The notes beneath the pieces were generated by a model. That model was not told where the DNA came from. It worked only from the letters and a program-made list of their open reading frames with translations, and made no database searches. Shown here one piece after another: positions 7,120-15,185 of a stretch of 36,477 bases of DNA (position 1 is its first letter; each line of letters starts with the position of its first letter). Source of the DNA: Methylocystaceae bacterium (GTDB taxonomy: Bacteria > Pseudomonadota > Alphaproteobacteria > Rhodospirillales > Terasakiellaceae). Location: the NCBI GenBank assembly GCA_013373205.1, contig JABXIG010000030.1, forward strand, positions 1-36,477, given 5' to 3'. The translations under genes and the position numbers were made by a program.

Positions 7120-7362
7120 ATGCCTGAAATAAGTGTCTCGGTAGAGAAACCGAAGGTTCAAACGGTGTTGGAAATGAATATTGAGAAAATAGAAAAAGAA
7201 CCGTTTACTGTTCCAGATGAAATGTTGGCGCGTGGTGTGCCGATCCTGTATGTCGATGAAAGATGTACTGAAGATGATTTGATGATTATGGAACAACCGG
7301 ACGGTCAAAAGTTCCTTGTTCGCATTACTGACGAAGGACCGCAAAAGGTCGAAACCCTTTGA
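7120..7362 (+). CDS. Putative antitoxin partner of zeta-like toxin, 80 aa
   Basis: This is a small acidic protein directly upstream of, and overlapping, a zeta-toxin-family gene. The stop (TGA) overlaps the toxin's TTG start. It has no clear DNA-binding motif and is not an obvious epsilon homologue. Small genes of unrelated sequence commonly precede chromosomal zeta-like kinases. The function is assigned only from gene order, size and coupling. Confidence 0.55.
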   Translation: MPEISVSVEKPKVQTVLEMNIEKIEKEPFTVPDEMLARGVPILYVDERCTEDDLMIMEQPDGQKFLVRITDEGPQKVETL

Positions 7363-7964
7363 GAAACAAAACTCCTGAATTATGGATCGTCGCCGGTCCG
7401 AACGGTGCAGGTAAATCAACGGTCGTTGCCAAGCAAAATAAGGCTGGTTTACCTGTTGTGAATCCGGATGTGATCGCCGCGACCTTAACTGGCCAGAGCG
7501 AAACTCAAAAACATGTTATTGCTGGTCGCCAGGCATTAGGTTTGCAACAGCATTTCCTTTCTGAAGGGAAATCGTTCATCGTTGAAACAACCTTTTCTGG
7601 CCGTGCCGGGTTTAACCTGGTCGAAAAAGCAAAGAGCAGGGGATATCAAATTAACCTAGTCTTTGTTGCCTTGAAATCATTCCGGCAATCGCAGGGACGG
7701 GTTTTTACTCGCACTTCTGATGGTGGCCACAATGTATCTACCGTTGATATCAAACGTCGCTTTGATCGTGTGACAGATAATATAGCCATGATTTTGCCAA
7801 AGGTTGATCGGGCCTTTGTCCTGGATAATACCCGCCGTGCCCCTTTACTGGTCGCAAAACTCAAAAAAGGGAAGCTGGTTCGCAAGTATCCCACGCTTGA
7901 TAAATGGTTGAAAGATCGCTTTCCTGTTTTGAAACGTACAAGGTCACAATCCTTATCACACTGA
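7359..7964 (+). CDS. Zeta-toxin-family kinase
   Basis: The 201-residue P-loop protein has Walker A GPNGAGKST (K19) near the N terminus, then NPDVIA, TTFSG and a basic TSDGGHNV stretch, as in zeta-toxin/AAA_33 proteins. Known: zeta toxins phosphorylate UDP-N-acetylglucosamine, halting cell-wall synthesis; some relatives have other substrates. The TTG start lies behind AAAGGTC and overlaps the upstream stop. Together with the preceding gene it likely forms an addiction module stabilising the element. It converges on the serine recombinase gene with only 2 bp between stops. Confidence 0.8.
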   Translation: MRNKTPELWIVAGPNGAGKSTVVAKQNKAGLPVVNPDVIAATLTGQSETQKHVIAGRQALGLQQHFLSEGKSFIVETTFSGRAGFNLVEKAKSRGYQINLVFVALKSFRQSQGRVFTRTSDGGHNVSTVDIKRRFDRVTDNIAMILPKVDRAFVLDNTRRAPLLVAKLKKGKLVRKYPTLDKWLKDRFPVLKRTRSQSLSH

Positions 7965-7966
7965 TT

Positions 7967-9553
7967 TTATCTGAAGGCCAATACCAGTTCTTCCAGTTCG
8001 TAATCAATTATGTATGTTCGCCCTTCTGTTACATTGATTTGCCGAATGAATGATTGAATGCGGCGCACTATTGTTTCATCTGTCATGTCTTGTTCATACT
8101 GGCTTAACAACAAGCGAATTCGGCGCTGAATTGTTTTTGCCTGATATTCGGTCAAAGGTTTTAGTTCCTTCAGGCGCTTGTCTACTCTGGCCAGTTTGCA
8201 CTTAACCCCAAGGCATGCCTTTTCTTGTTCATCTAAAAACGCCATTGTCTCACTGCCTCGGCGATCCTGCTGTCCTATCTGTTCAAGGATCCTTCTGATG
8301 CCAGTTCGTTTTTCTTCCAATTCCGTTGTCAGTAGTTCTTTCATTTCAATAAGGCTATCCTTTGGAAGATCATTGAAGGCCATAATTTCTTCCAGTGTGA
8401 TGCTTTTAAATCTCGCCAGTGTTTTTTCAACGCTGTGTGATCTTTTCAGTGAAGTATGGTGTTGATACTCCCTGTTCTGGCAACGATCTGTCTGTCCTTT
8501 GTAGCTTGTAATTTTTAAGTCGCAATGAGAGCAAAATAATCGGCGAGAGGTGATGTATTGTCGGTATGCGGTTGGGCGATACTGCCGTGCCCTCCATTTA
8601 CGCATATCTTTCTTTTTATCGTCTTTAGTTTCTTCAACTGTTTTATGTTCGTCTTTGCTGACTGTTTTTCGGCGTTCTTCAGCTCGCTTTCCGATTAGTG
8701 CCTGAACCTGGTCAAATGTTTCTTCACTTATGATGGACAGTTCTGGAATAGGAACTGTGATCCATTCAGATTCATCACGAACGACGGCCACTCTTTTTCC
8801 TGTCTTTGGATGTTTTTTATAGGCCATCCGATTAAAGGTAATTTCACCTTTGTACAATGTCTGTCTAAGTAGGCCTGTTTTGCGTGACTGTGTGCCGACT
8901 AATGTTGTCATTAACCACTTACCGCCTTTAGCGCTTGGGATTGATTGTCTGTTTAGAATGTCACAAATTTCATAGGTTGATTTGCCTTCAAGATACCAAG
9001 TGAAAATATTGCGAACGACTTCCGCCTGCTTCTGGTTAATCTTGCGAAGTCCCTTTACCGGTTCTCCATCAGAAAGTGCTTTCACTGTATCATAGCCATA
9101 TGTCCGTCCACCTGGCACGGCACCTTTCAGGACCGATGCGATCATTCCTCTATGTGTTTTGTCGCCCAGGTCTTTCAAATAGAGGGCATTCATTGTTCCC
9201 TTCAGGCCAATGTGTAATTCCGAAATTGTTCCTTCGGTAACGGTTTCAATCTCAATATCTAGGAACTTCATTTTTTTAAAAAATATAGCGATATCCCCCT
9301 GGTCGCGTGAAAGGCGAGACAGATCTTCACAGATAATCTTTTCAAAGCTTTCCTGGACGGCCTGATCAAGCAGCTTTTGAATTCCTTTCCGGAGCTTGAT
9401 CGGGATGGCGCCGGAAACGGCTTCGTCTGAGAGAATACTTTCGACTTTGTAGCCTTTGGCTTCGCAATATTTTTTGCAGCGTTCGATTTGGTCTGCTGTG
9501 GAAGTGACTTGTTTATCAGAGGAGTGACGCGCGTAGATTACGACGGATTGCAT
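7967..9553 (-). CDS. Large serine recombinase
   Basis: The 528-residue protein has an N-terminal resolvase/invertase catalytic domain with nucleophile S11 in YARHSSDKQ and the SRLSRDQGD segment. It is followed by the recombinase domain (about 160-270), a zinc ribbon with CSHC and a later Cys (about 345-365), and a coiled-coil region (about 400-470). Known: such enzymes integrate or excise phages and elements at short non-homologous att sites using a 2-bp crossover. It is the only intact site-specific recombinase between the two tRNA-derived repeats. It may move the whole element or only a nested segment. The start follows GAG at a good distance. The region upstream carries phased repeats and a palindrome. 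Confidence 0.88.
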   Translation of the reverse strand: MQSVVIYARHSSDKQVTSTADQIERCKKYCEAKGYKVESILSDEAVSGAIPIKLRKGIQKLLDQAVQESFEKIICEDLSRLSRDQGDIAIFFKKMKFLDIEIETVTEGTISELHIGLKGTMNALYLKDLGDKTHRGMIASVLKGAVPGGRTYGYDTVKALSDGEPVKGLRKINQKQAEVVRNIFTWYLEGKSTYEICDILNRQSIPSAKGGKWLMTTLVGTQSRKTGLLRQTLYKGEITFNRMAYKKHPKTGKRVAVVRDESEWITVPIPELSIISEETFDQVQALIGKRAEERRKTVSKDEHKTVEETKDDKKKDMRKWRARQYRPTAYRQYITSRRLFCSHCDLKITSYKGQTDRCQNREYQHHTSLKRSHSVEKTLARFKSITLEEIMAFNDLPKDSLIEMKELLTTELEEKRTGIRRILEQIGQQDRRGSETMAFLDEQEKACLGVKCKLARVDKRLKELKPLTEYQAKTIQRRIRLLLSQYEQDMTDETIVRRIQSFIRQINVTEGRTYIIDYELEELVLAFR

Positions 9554-9637
9554 ACTATCTCAGCCTGTATTAATTTTTTTAAGCGGCAAATGTAATCAAG
9601 TTATCATGTTTTGGCAAACCGTTGATTAAACAGGGTG

Positions 9638-9759
9638 TTTTCTACGTTTTTCTACATGTTTCTACGACTATGAAAGGTTTTACGGCCTTTTCTACGAGTT
9701 TCTACATGTTTCTACAGTATTCTACGTTTTCAAAAGTCCTTTTCCGTTCCCATTCTACG
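9638..9759. repeat. 10-bp-phased TCTAC direct repeat tract (iteron-like)
   Basis: TCTAC begins at 9641, 9651, 9661, 9691, 9701, 9711 and 9721, exactly 10 bp apart apart from two degenerate units (9671, 9681). One off-phase copy lies at 9754. Units look like TCTACGTTTT or TCTACATGTT. A single TTTTCTACG also occurs at 205-213. A 10-bp period places each copy on the same helical face, as in iterons, centromere sites or cooperative binding sites. Apparent open reading here is a by-product of the repeats. Confidence 0.7.
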
Positions 9760-9770
9760 ACGTTACGGTG

Positions 9771-9809
9771 GCAGGTTATGCAAAGTGGGACCACCACTTT
9801 ACGACCTGC
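9771..9809. other. Candidate oriT palindrome (site B)
   Basis: The inner arms AAAGTGG (9782-9788) and CCACTTT (9794-9800) are flanked by GCAGGT (9771-9776) and ACCTGC (9804-9809). Read on the minus strand, CCACTTT-GCATAACCTGCC resembles the IncP-type layout: an inverted-repeat arm, then a nic sequence of the type TATCCTG with the cut after G. The relaxase in this element is of that family. Alternatives are an att site for the recombinase or an operator. Confidence 0.4.
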
Positions 9810-9948
9810 TCGACTATGGCCGAGTGTCTTATTCGCATCTAAAGATGCTCAACGAATTTGATTCGGGTTGTCTGTTCGACAAGGAAAGCAGATCGGCTTG
9901 AATCCGATTGCCTGATTGGACGCATTTGTTCATCATGTGAAATCAAAA

Positions 9949-10770
9949 ATGGATGATAATACTATGATGTACGAACCTTTGCTCAAGAACACTATGCGAC
10001 ACTTATTAGGGCCAGTTGGGGATACCCGTTCGACCCTTTCAAATAGAGAAGTCTTTCGTCGAATAATGGGAAGTGTGAGGTTGGCAGATTTTCAAGCGGA
10101 AAATAGAGCAACAGATGTTTCCCAATATTATCAAGACAGGGAGTTTTATCTTCGCTTCATCCGGGCGTTAGCTACTCCACTTCAGTCAGCTCTGGTTGCT
10201 CGATTATTCCTTACAAACGGCTCTCTTTCAGGGAAGGTTGAAGCCGAGGTAAGTTCACGCACACTTTGGTTCTCTCAGACAGCCAAGCTGGATGGAGAGC
10301 GTGATTTTTTGTGGTCGCGTTGTGATAAGACTTTAAAGGATGATATCACGTTGGCGCTTGGGCGCGACCCGGTTATGCCTTGGCCGTGGGACGCTGGTCG
10401 TTTAAATGATTCTTTCGCTTGCATAGGAGAAGGTCGCCCCAAAGGCCCATGGCAGCAGGGGGAACAATCATATACCGTGATCTTGCCTGTTCGGATCGGA
10501 TTTATCAGCGGTGGTGGCAATCATTCGACGGCGACAGGGATTGTAATGGCGGAAGGCGAGATACGGACAAAGGAGGTTTACGATTTTGCCGCCATCTATC
10601 CGCACGTCCATACTGATGGGCGACACTATTTACGCAGTAGTGATAACAAGGTAATCGAGCCGGTCCGTAATCCGGTGTTTGCTGCAATTTTTGAAATTGG
10701 CCGGCTTATTCATCAGCTTGAAATCTCTGGCCAGGAGACATTACCTGAAAGAAAAGAACATGAGATTTAA
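9949..10770 (+). CDS. Hypothetical protein, about 273 aa
   Basis: I do not recognise this protein. It is soluble, mixed alpha/beta, with an N-terminal helical half and a C-terminal half rich in short strands (VILPVRIGFISGGG, HVHTDGRHYLRSSDNK). No catalytic motif is obvious. ATG at 9949 is the first methionine; TTG at 9916 is also possible, and neither has a good ribosome binding site. It overlaps the next gene by 11 nt, so the two are probably one operon. It is the first gene of the accessory cassette. Confidence 0.6.
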   Translation: MDDNTMMYEPLLKNTMRHLLGPVGDTRSTLSNREVFRRIMGSVRLADFQAENRATDVSQYYQDREFYLRFIRALATPLQSALVARLFLTNGSLSGKVEAEVSSRTLWFSQTAKLDGERDFLWSRCDKTLKDDITLALGRDPVMPWPWDAGRLNDSFACIGEGRPKGPWQQGEQSYTVILPVRIGFISGGGNHSTATGIVMAEGEIRTKEVYDFAAIYPHVHTDGRHYLRSSDNKVIEPVRNPVFAAIFEIGRLIHQLEISGQETLPERKEHEI

Positions 10771-11542
10771 TCACGAGTTTTCGTTTCAAGATTATCTGGA
10801 TGCTGGCGAGGAAACGTTTAAAGATATTCAAAACCAAAAGTCCCCCCTTGTTTCTGCTATCGTTGAGTATCACGATTTTATCACGGACGGGTTGTGGGTT
10901 GGTGAGGTTGATATGTCACCGTACCAGGCGTTTCTTTCTATGAATGCCTTCATGGTCTATCTGAGTGCTGTTCGTATGGCTTTTACAGGGCAACCAGCCG
11001 CAACCTTCCCACTGTTCCGTACTGCTCTTGAGTCGGCTTGTTATGCATACATGATAAGCCAGAAGGAGGAACTTGGACTTATCTGGTCTAATCGTCACAA
11101 AGATGAGGAAGCCTTAAAACTGTGCCGGCGGAAATTTACCTCGGCAGTTTCCGACACGGCCAAAGCTGTTGCACGCAATCATGGTCGACCAAGTAATGAA
11201 GCTTGGATCAACGATTGTTACCAGTCAGCAATTGACTTCGGAGCACACCCTAACCCAAAATCCATCTTCGAAAACATAGGAAATCCAAAGGACGGAGGAA
11301 CGCATTACATATTCGAATTGACTGGAATATATCCGGCGAAATCTTTCCAAGTGTCCAGGTCTTTAATGGCTTGTTTGGATTACGGAATGGCGATCATTAC
11401 GATTTTGGCCTGTGGGATCAAAAATCCACCATCTAACATCTCGGATGAATTGAAGCGATTAAATGAGCTGAAGGAACAGTTGACCAAGGACTTGTTTCCA
11501 GAAACTTATAAACAGATGGGGCCTTTAAGCTCGTATTATTAA
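10760..11542 (+). CDS. Hypothetical protein, 260 aa, helical
   Basis: The protein is largely helical. Its segment FPLFRTALESACYAYMISQ recalls uncharacterised helical families with a conserved RxxLE motif, such as DUF5677-like proteins, but I cannot place it firmly. The ATG at 10760 overlaps the end of the upstream gene by 11 nt and has only a weak purine stretch before it. There is no signal peptide; the hydrophobic patches are too short to be certain membrane spans. Confidence 0.6.
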   Translation: MRFNHEFSFQDYLDAGEETFKDIQNQKSPLVSAIVEYHDFITDGLWVGEVDMSPYQAFLSMNAFMVYLSAVRMAFTGQPAATFPLFRTALESACYAYMISQKEELGLIWSNRHKDEEALKLCRRKFTSAVSDTAKAVARNHGRPSNEAWINDCYQSAIDFGAHPNPKSIFENIGNPKDGGTHYIFELTGIYPAKSFQVSRSLMACLDYGMAIITILACGIKNPPSNISDELKRLNELKEQLTKDLFPETYKQMGPLSSYY

Positions 11543-11559
11543 CGGTGCTTTTAATGTCA

Positions 11560-11640
11560 AAACTGAAACTTTGTTTTAGCTAGGGTATTAAAATAATGGT
11601 AGGTTCTCGTTAAAGATGCTTTATGTCGCTGTTTCAGTTT
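11560..11640. repeat. 10-bp inverted repeat upstream of tcmP
   Basis: AAACTGAAAC (11560-11569) is perfectly inverted as GTTTCAGTTT (11631-11640). The 61-nt interval holds promoter-like AT-rich sequence (TTGTTT and TAAAAT). It could be a pair of operator sites or a leader structure for tcmP. Confidence 0.35.
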
Positions 11641-11655
11641 CTATAAGGGTGGGTT

Positions 11656-12483
11656 ATGGGTGAGAAGATATTAGGTGATGATGGCTTAATTGCTTCAGAA
11701 GTAGGAGTTCAGGCAAAAGAAAAGCATGAATATCTACGAAGGTATTTAGACATCTCTAGTGGTGCAAGGAAACGATACATTGGGCCTAATAATGCAGGTG
11801 CAACTTTTGTTGATTTGTTTTGTGGAGCAGGAAGATCAAAAATAAAAGATACTGGTGAATGGATTGATGGTAGTGCGGTTGCGGCATGGAAAATAAGCAA
11901 GGAAAGTTCCTCGCCATTCACAGAAATTTATGTTGGTGATCTTGATGAAGAAAACCTAGATGCATCAGTACGTCGATTGAAGGACCTGGACGCTCTTGTA
12001 AAGGCTTTGCATGGTCCTGCTGTTGAGACCGTTCAAGAATATGTTAAAGCAGTTAGTCATTATGGTTTACATGTTGCGTTTGTAGATCCTTTTAGTCTTG
12101 GTGCCTTAAATTTTAGGATCATCGAAACATTAGCTACCTTGAAACGTCCTGATATGCTTCTCCATGTAAGTAAAATGGATTTACAGCGAAACTTAAATAA
12201 GGAACTCGAAGCCGATAACTCCATGTTTGATACATTTGTACCCAACTGGAGACCACTTGTGGATATAGAACGTCCACAACAAGCGATCCGTCAGCAAATG
12301 ATGGAATTATGGCAAGAAAAAATTACAGCACTAGGTTTAGAAGTCTCAAACGATACAAAATTGGTTAAGGGTAATCAAAACCAGCATTTATATTGGTTAT
12401 ACCTTGTAGCTAAGCATGATTTAGCAAAGAAGTTTTGGAAAATTGCAGGTGATACAGGTCAAGGAAGTCTTTTTGATTTCTAG
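11656..12483 (+). CDS. tcmP: Three-Cys-motif partner protein TcmP
   Basis: The 275-residue protein matches the TcmP pattern. There is an early basic KHEYLRRYL segment, a methyltransferase-like FVDLFCGAGRSK motif (about 53-64), GDLDEEN (about 95), VAFVDPFSLG (about 139-148) and LLHVSKMDLQRN. Known: TcmP genes accompany a gene for a three-Cys-motif Gp37/Gp68 protein, present here at 14355-15101; the biochemical role is not established. The nucleotide-binding-like N-terminal motif suggests a Rossmann-type enzyme. The gene is AT-rich compared with the transfer region, in keeping with separate acquisition. Confidence 0.8.
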   Translation: MGEKILGDDGLIASEVGVQAKEKHEYLRRYLDISSGARKRYIGPNNAGATFVDLFCGAGRSKIKDTGEWIDGSAVAAWKISKESSSPFTEIYVGDLDEENLDASVRRLKDLDALVKALHGPAVETVQEYVKAVSHYGLHVAFVDPFSLGALNFRIIETLATLKRPDMLLHVSKMDLQRNLNKELEADNSMFDTFVPNWRPLVDIERPQQAIRQQMMELWQEKITALGLEVSNDTKLVKGNQNQHLYWLYLVAKHDLAKKFWKIAGDTGQGSLFDF

Positions 12484-12542
12484 TAGCGACATATCTCTGT
12501 TTTATCACCATTATTGACACGTCCAGATCATTGAGAAATAGC

Positions 12543-13649
12543 ATGGTAATTAACTCTCCTTTTACGATAGAGCTCTGGGCTCAGTTAAAAAAACGTCAAG
12601 AAGAAAACCAAGCACAAGAGCGTGAGAAAATCCGACAGGTTGTTGCAGAAAGTGAAGCACCGCTGCCCCAAGCACTTGTTCAAAAAATCCTTAATCTTTC
12701 AAGTGAACATGCAAATGTTATTCTGCGCGAACATCCTGGTTATAAGTTGGCTGAACGACGTTCTTCATATTTGGAAAGTTTGAAAATTTTAGAGTTGAGC
12801 TTGAATGATTTGCTGACTTCTATTGATGAATTTGAACAAGCTGCGACTTCAGAGAATTCATCCCTTTTTGAGTATAAGAATGTTGAAGGTCTAGAAGCAA
12901 TTGAACGCCGTATTCAAAAGGAGTTATTTGCCACCACAAATGCTGCTGTTTCATTGGTTGATCATTCACGGCGGGTGCAGAAGTTAGTTAATTTTGAGAA
13001 TTTTAGTGATCAATTAAGCTTATGTTTTAGGACTGATGGGCTGCATGATTTTGTTATAGGACTTCGCATTTTGCTTCATCATTTGCATATTGTTAAAGCT
13101 GGCTGGTATATGCAAAGGAATTATGAGGGGGAAGATCAAGCTACATTTACACTGAATAAATCTGAATTGTTACGTGCAATTTCTCAGCATTCAAATCGTT
13201 TTGGTGGGAAAAAAGGTGAACCCTTAATGAACTATATAGATGCAGCATCAGAAACAATCGATTTAAAGAAAGTTTTTGAAGACTATAAGGAGCGGGTTGT
13301 ACAGTTTAATACGTGGCTTTGCGAACAGCTAGAGGCGAAAAGACTGGTGGAATTAAGAGATTATGACCACTGTATGAGTGAAAAGAAAAATCAGGGAACT
13401 AGAACATGGTGGAATTTCCTACTTGGTAATTGGCTGAAAAATTGGAAGGTCCCTCCTAATCCTCATGACCATTTGCATAAATACTTAACACCCGAGCAAC
13501 TAAATGATGTGTATAAATTACCAAGGAATTCAAAAGAGCAAGTGGATCTTGTGATTAGATATATTGATAAAGATCGGGCAATTAATGATAACTTGCGTGA
13601 AATGGTATATGAGCTGTTTGAGAGATCGGATGTGCCTGATAAAGCATAG
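12543..13649 (+). CDS. Hypothetical protein, 368 aa, helical
   Basis: I do not recognise this protein. It begins with a charged helical or coiled-coil region (AQLKKRQEENQAQEREKIRQ), continues with several amphipathic helices, has a conserved-looking LRILLHHLHIVKAGWYMQRN segment about halfway, and a Trp-rich patch (TRTWWNFLLGNWLKNWKVPP). The ATG at 12543 has a GAG-containing stretch upstream; a TTG at 12531 would add four residues. It lies between tcmP and a convergent membrane protein, with 1 bp between stops. Confidence 0.6.
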   Translation: MVINSPFTIELWAQLKKRQEENQAQEREKIRQVVAESEAPLPQALVQKILNLSSEHANVILREHPGYKLAERRSSYLESLKILELSLNDLLTSIDEFEQAATSENSSLFEYKNVEGLEAIERRIQKELFATTNAAVSLVDHSRRVQKLVNFENFSDQLSLCFRTDGLHDFVIGLRILLHHLHIVKAGWYMQRNYEGEDQATFTLNKSELLRAISQHSNRFGGKKGEPLMNYIDAASETIDLKKVFEDYKERVVQFNTWLCEQLEAKRLVELRDYDHCMSEKKNQGTRTWWNFLLGNWLKNWKVPPNPHDHLHKYLTPEQLNDVYKLPRNSKEQVDLVIRYIDKDRAINDNLREMVYELFERSDVPDKA

Positions 13650-13650
13650 T

Positions 13651-14286
13651 TTAAATTATGTTTGATGTTTTTATTGCATCAATTAAACGGTCAGTTAATT
13701 TTATATACCTTTTTGCTTGTTCTGCTGTGATTTCGGTATCACTGGTATGGATCGCTCGGTTTCTAATCATCCTTAGTTTACGAAAAGTATCTATCTCAGC
13801 TTTTGGTAAAAGATTATTTTCTGATAAAAAGCTTTGTAATTTGAATAGCGGGCGTTTTGGACTACCTGCAAGGGGGATGCCGCTGTTTTCTGCAACATCG
13901 CGTGCCGCTTCTTCTATATCATTCCATGCTTCAAGAATTGCTCCTGTTGGGCTTGAATTAGCCATTAAGGATAGTTCATTTAATCTATCTAATTTGTCTT
14001 GATTGCTATCAAGGTTTGCAGGTTCTATAGATTTAGCTTTTTCACTAACAGCGTCTAAATCTTGTTCAAATATTGCCTCTGCATCACCATATCGGAGGGA
14101 TCTTAGATTGTTTATTGCTGATATTATGTGCTTACGAAAGTGTAATGCGATTATTAGGATTACAACTGGCCAAGCTAAAGATGAAGTTATATCTGCTAAG
14201 AAAGTTAAAAAAGGCTCTAAGCATTGTTCAGTATTAGAGGAAATGTGAACGTTTTCAGTAGTACTTGGTGTGAGATTTTGTTCCAT
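13651..14286 (-). CDS. Membrane-anchored protein with HEPN-like C terminus, 211 aa
   Basis: One membrane span (about residues 26-49, LTFLADITSSLAWPVVILIIA) is followed by a charged linker and a helical C-terminal domain. That domain ends with RMIRNRAIH (R175 to H180), an Rx4H motif of the kind found in HEPN and DUF4145-like domains, where RN...H is typical. Known: HEPN domains often act as RNases in toxin or defence systems; some are inactive. Inferred: a membrane-tethered HEPN effector or regulator associated with the tcmP cassette. It is convergent with the 368-aa gene and precedes the three-Cys gene on the same strand. Confidence 0.65.
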   Translation of the reverse strand: MEQNLTPSTTENVHISSNTEQCLEPFLTFLADITSSLAWPVVILIIALHFRKHIISAINNLRSLRYGDAEAIFEQDLDAVSEKAKSIEPANLDSNQDKLDRLNELSLMANSSPTGAILEAWNDIEEAARDVAENSGIPLAGSPKRPLFKLQSFLSENNLLPKAEIDTFRKLRMIRNRAIHTSDTEITAEQAKRYIKLTDRLIDAIKTSNII

Positions 14287-14354
14287 TTCAGATAGGCTTT
14301 CTTTTTCAAGGGGATGAAAAATTTATTTGGTTATATTAATGTGAGAGAGTTTTA

Positions 14355-15101
14355 TTAGCTTGCGATTTGTTGGTTAGGATAACCATCCCATGTTTTGCCA
14401 TGAAGCAAGCGGCCATTCTTCTTTTTATCTCGTTTAACACCGTCTGAGCCCCAGCCGCCCCACTGTTTGAAAAAGAAAGCATTTCCGTATTTCTCTGTTT
14501 GTTTTTTGATATTCTCAACCCACTCTTCTTTCATAGGTCTAGCTTTATGGCCAGATTCACCACCCACAATCACCCAATGAATATCTGATAGATCTACTTG
14601 TCCGATATCTTCAAGAAGTGGCTCAACAGATAAAAATCGTATTTTTGCATTGACCTGACGTAAATAATTAATACGGGGAACGCCGTATTTTCTATCTTCT
14701 ACAGATACACCTAACCAGGCATTTTCAGGACAATCTCGGTTTGAGAAATATTCGGGAAGGCGTGCGGCTCTTTTTGTCAGAATTTGATATGTGTGATGTG
14801 GTGTTTTACGTATGACTTCGAATACTTGATCAAGGTAACTATCTGGAATTCCTTCGTGAAATAAGTCACTCATTGAATTCACAAAATAAGTTGTCGGTTT
14901 TTTCCGTTCTAAAGGTTGTTTGAGACGTTCCGGTTCAATAGATAGTTCAAAACCATTCTCATAGCCTTTTGTGCCTATAGCATGTAAACGACGAGCCATC
15001 ACTTCCGCATAACAATGTTTGCAGCCAGGAGAGATTTTGGTACATCCCGTAGTCGGGTTCCAAGTTTGCTCTGTCCATTCGATTTTCGAATTCGTGCTCA
15101 T
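14355..15101 (-). CDS. Gp37/Gp68-family three-Cys-motif protein (DUF5131)
   Basis: The 248-residue protein shows the family signature at its N terminus: IEWTEQTWNPTTGC and Cys20, Cys27, Cys30 (Cx6Cx2C) in GCTKISPGCKHCYAE. This is followed by FVNSMSDLFHE, YQILTKRA, WLGVSVE and VIVGGESG. Known: this phage-associated family (PF07505) has a radical-SAM-like Cys cluster and is a genomic partner of TcmP. Here the pair is separated by two further genes and lies on opposite strands, an unusual arrangement. Substrate and reaction are unknown. Confidence 0.85.
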   Translation of the reverse strand: MSTNSKIEWTEQTWNPTTGCTKISPGCKHCYAEVMARRLHAIGTKGYENGFELSIEPERLKQPLERKKPTTYFVNSMSDLFHEGIPDSYLDQVFEVIRKTPHHTYQILTKRAARLPEYFSNRDCPENAWLGVSVEDRKYGVPRINYLRQVNAKIRFLSVEPLLEDIGQVDLSDIHWVIVGGESGHKARPMKEEWVENIKKQTEKYGNAFFFKQWGGWGSDGVKRDKKKNGRLLHGKTWDGYPNQQIAS

Positions 15102-15164
15102 GGCCTTTATACCTACTCATACTTATGTTGTTGTTACAAGTTACACGTTAATGGTTAACGAAAC

Positions 15165-15183
15165 GTGGTCCCACTTCGCATAA
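15165..15183 (-). repeat. 19-bp motif, inverted copy of site B (site C)
   Basis: On the minus strand this reads TTATGCGAAGTGGGACCAC, identical at 18 of 19 positions to TTATGCAAAGTGGGACCAC at 9776-9794 on the plus strand. It sits between the relaxase stop and the three-Cys gene. The two copies face inward around the accessory cassette. Confidence 0.6.
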
Positions 15184-15185
15184 TG

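Noticed and set aside
9622-9861. Plus-strand open frame across the TCTAC repeats
   Set aside because: The translation is a by-product of the 10-bp repeats and the palindrome; it has no ribosome binding site and no protein-like composition.
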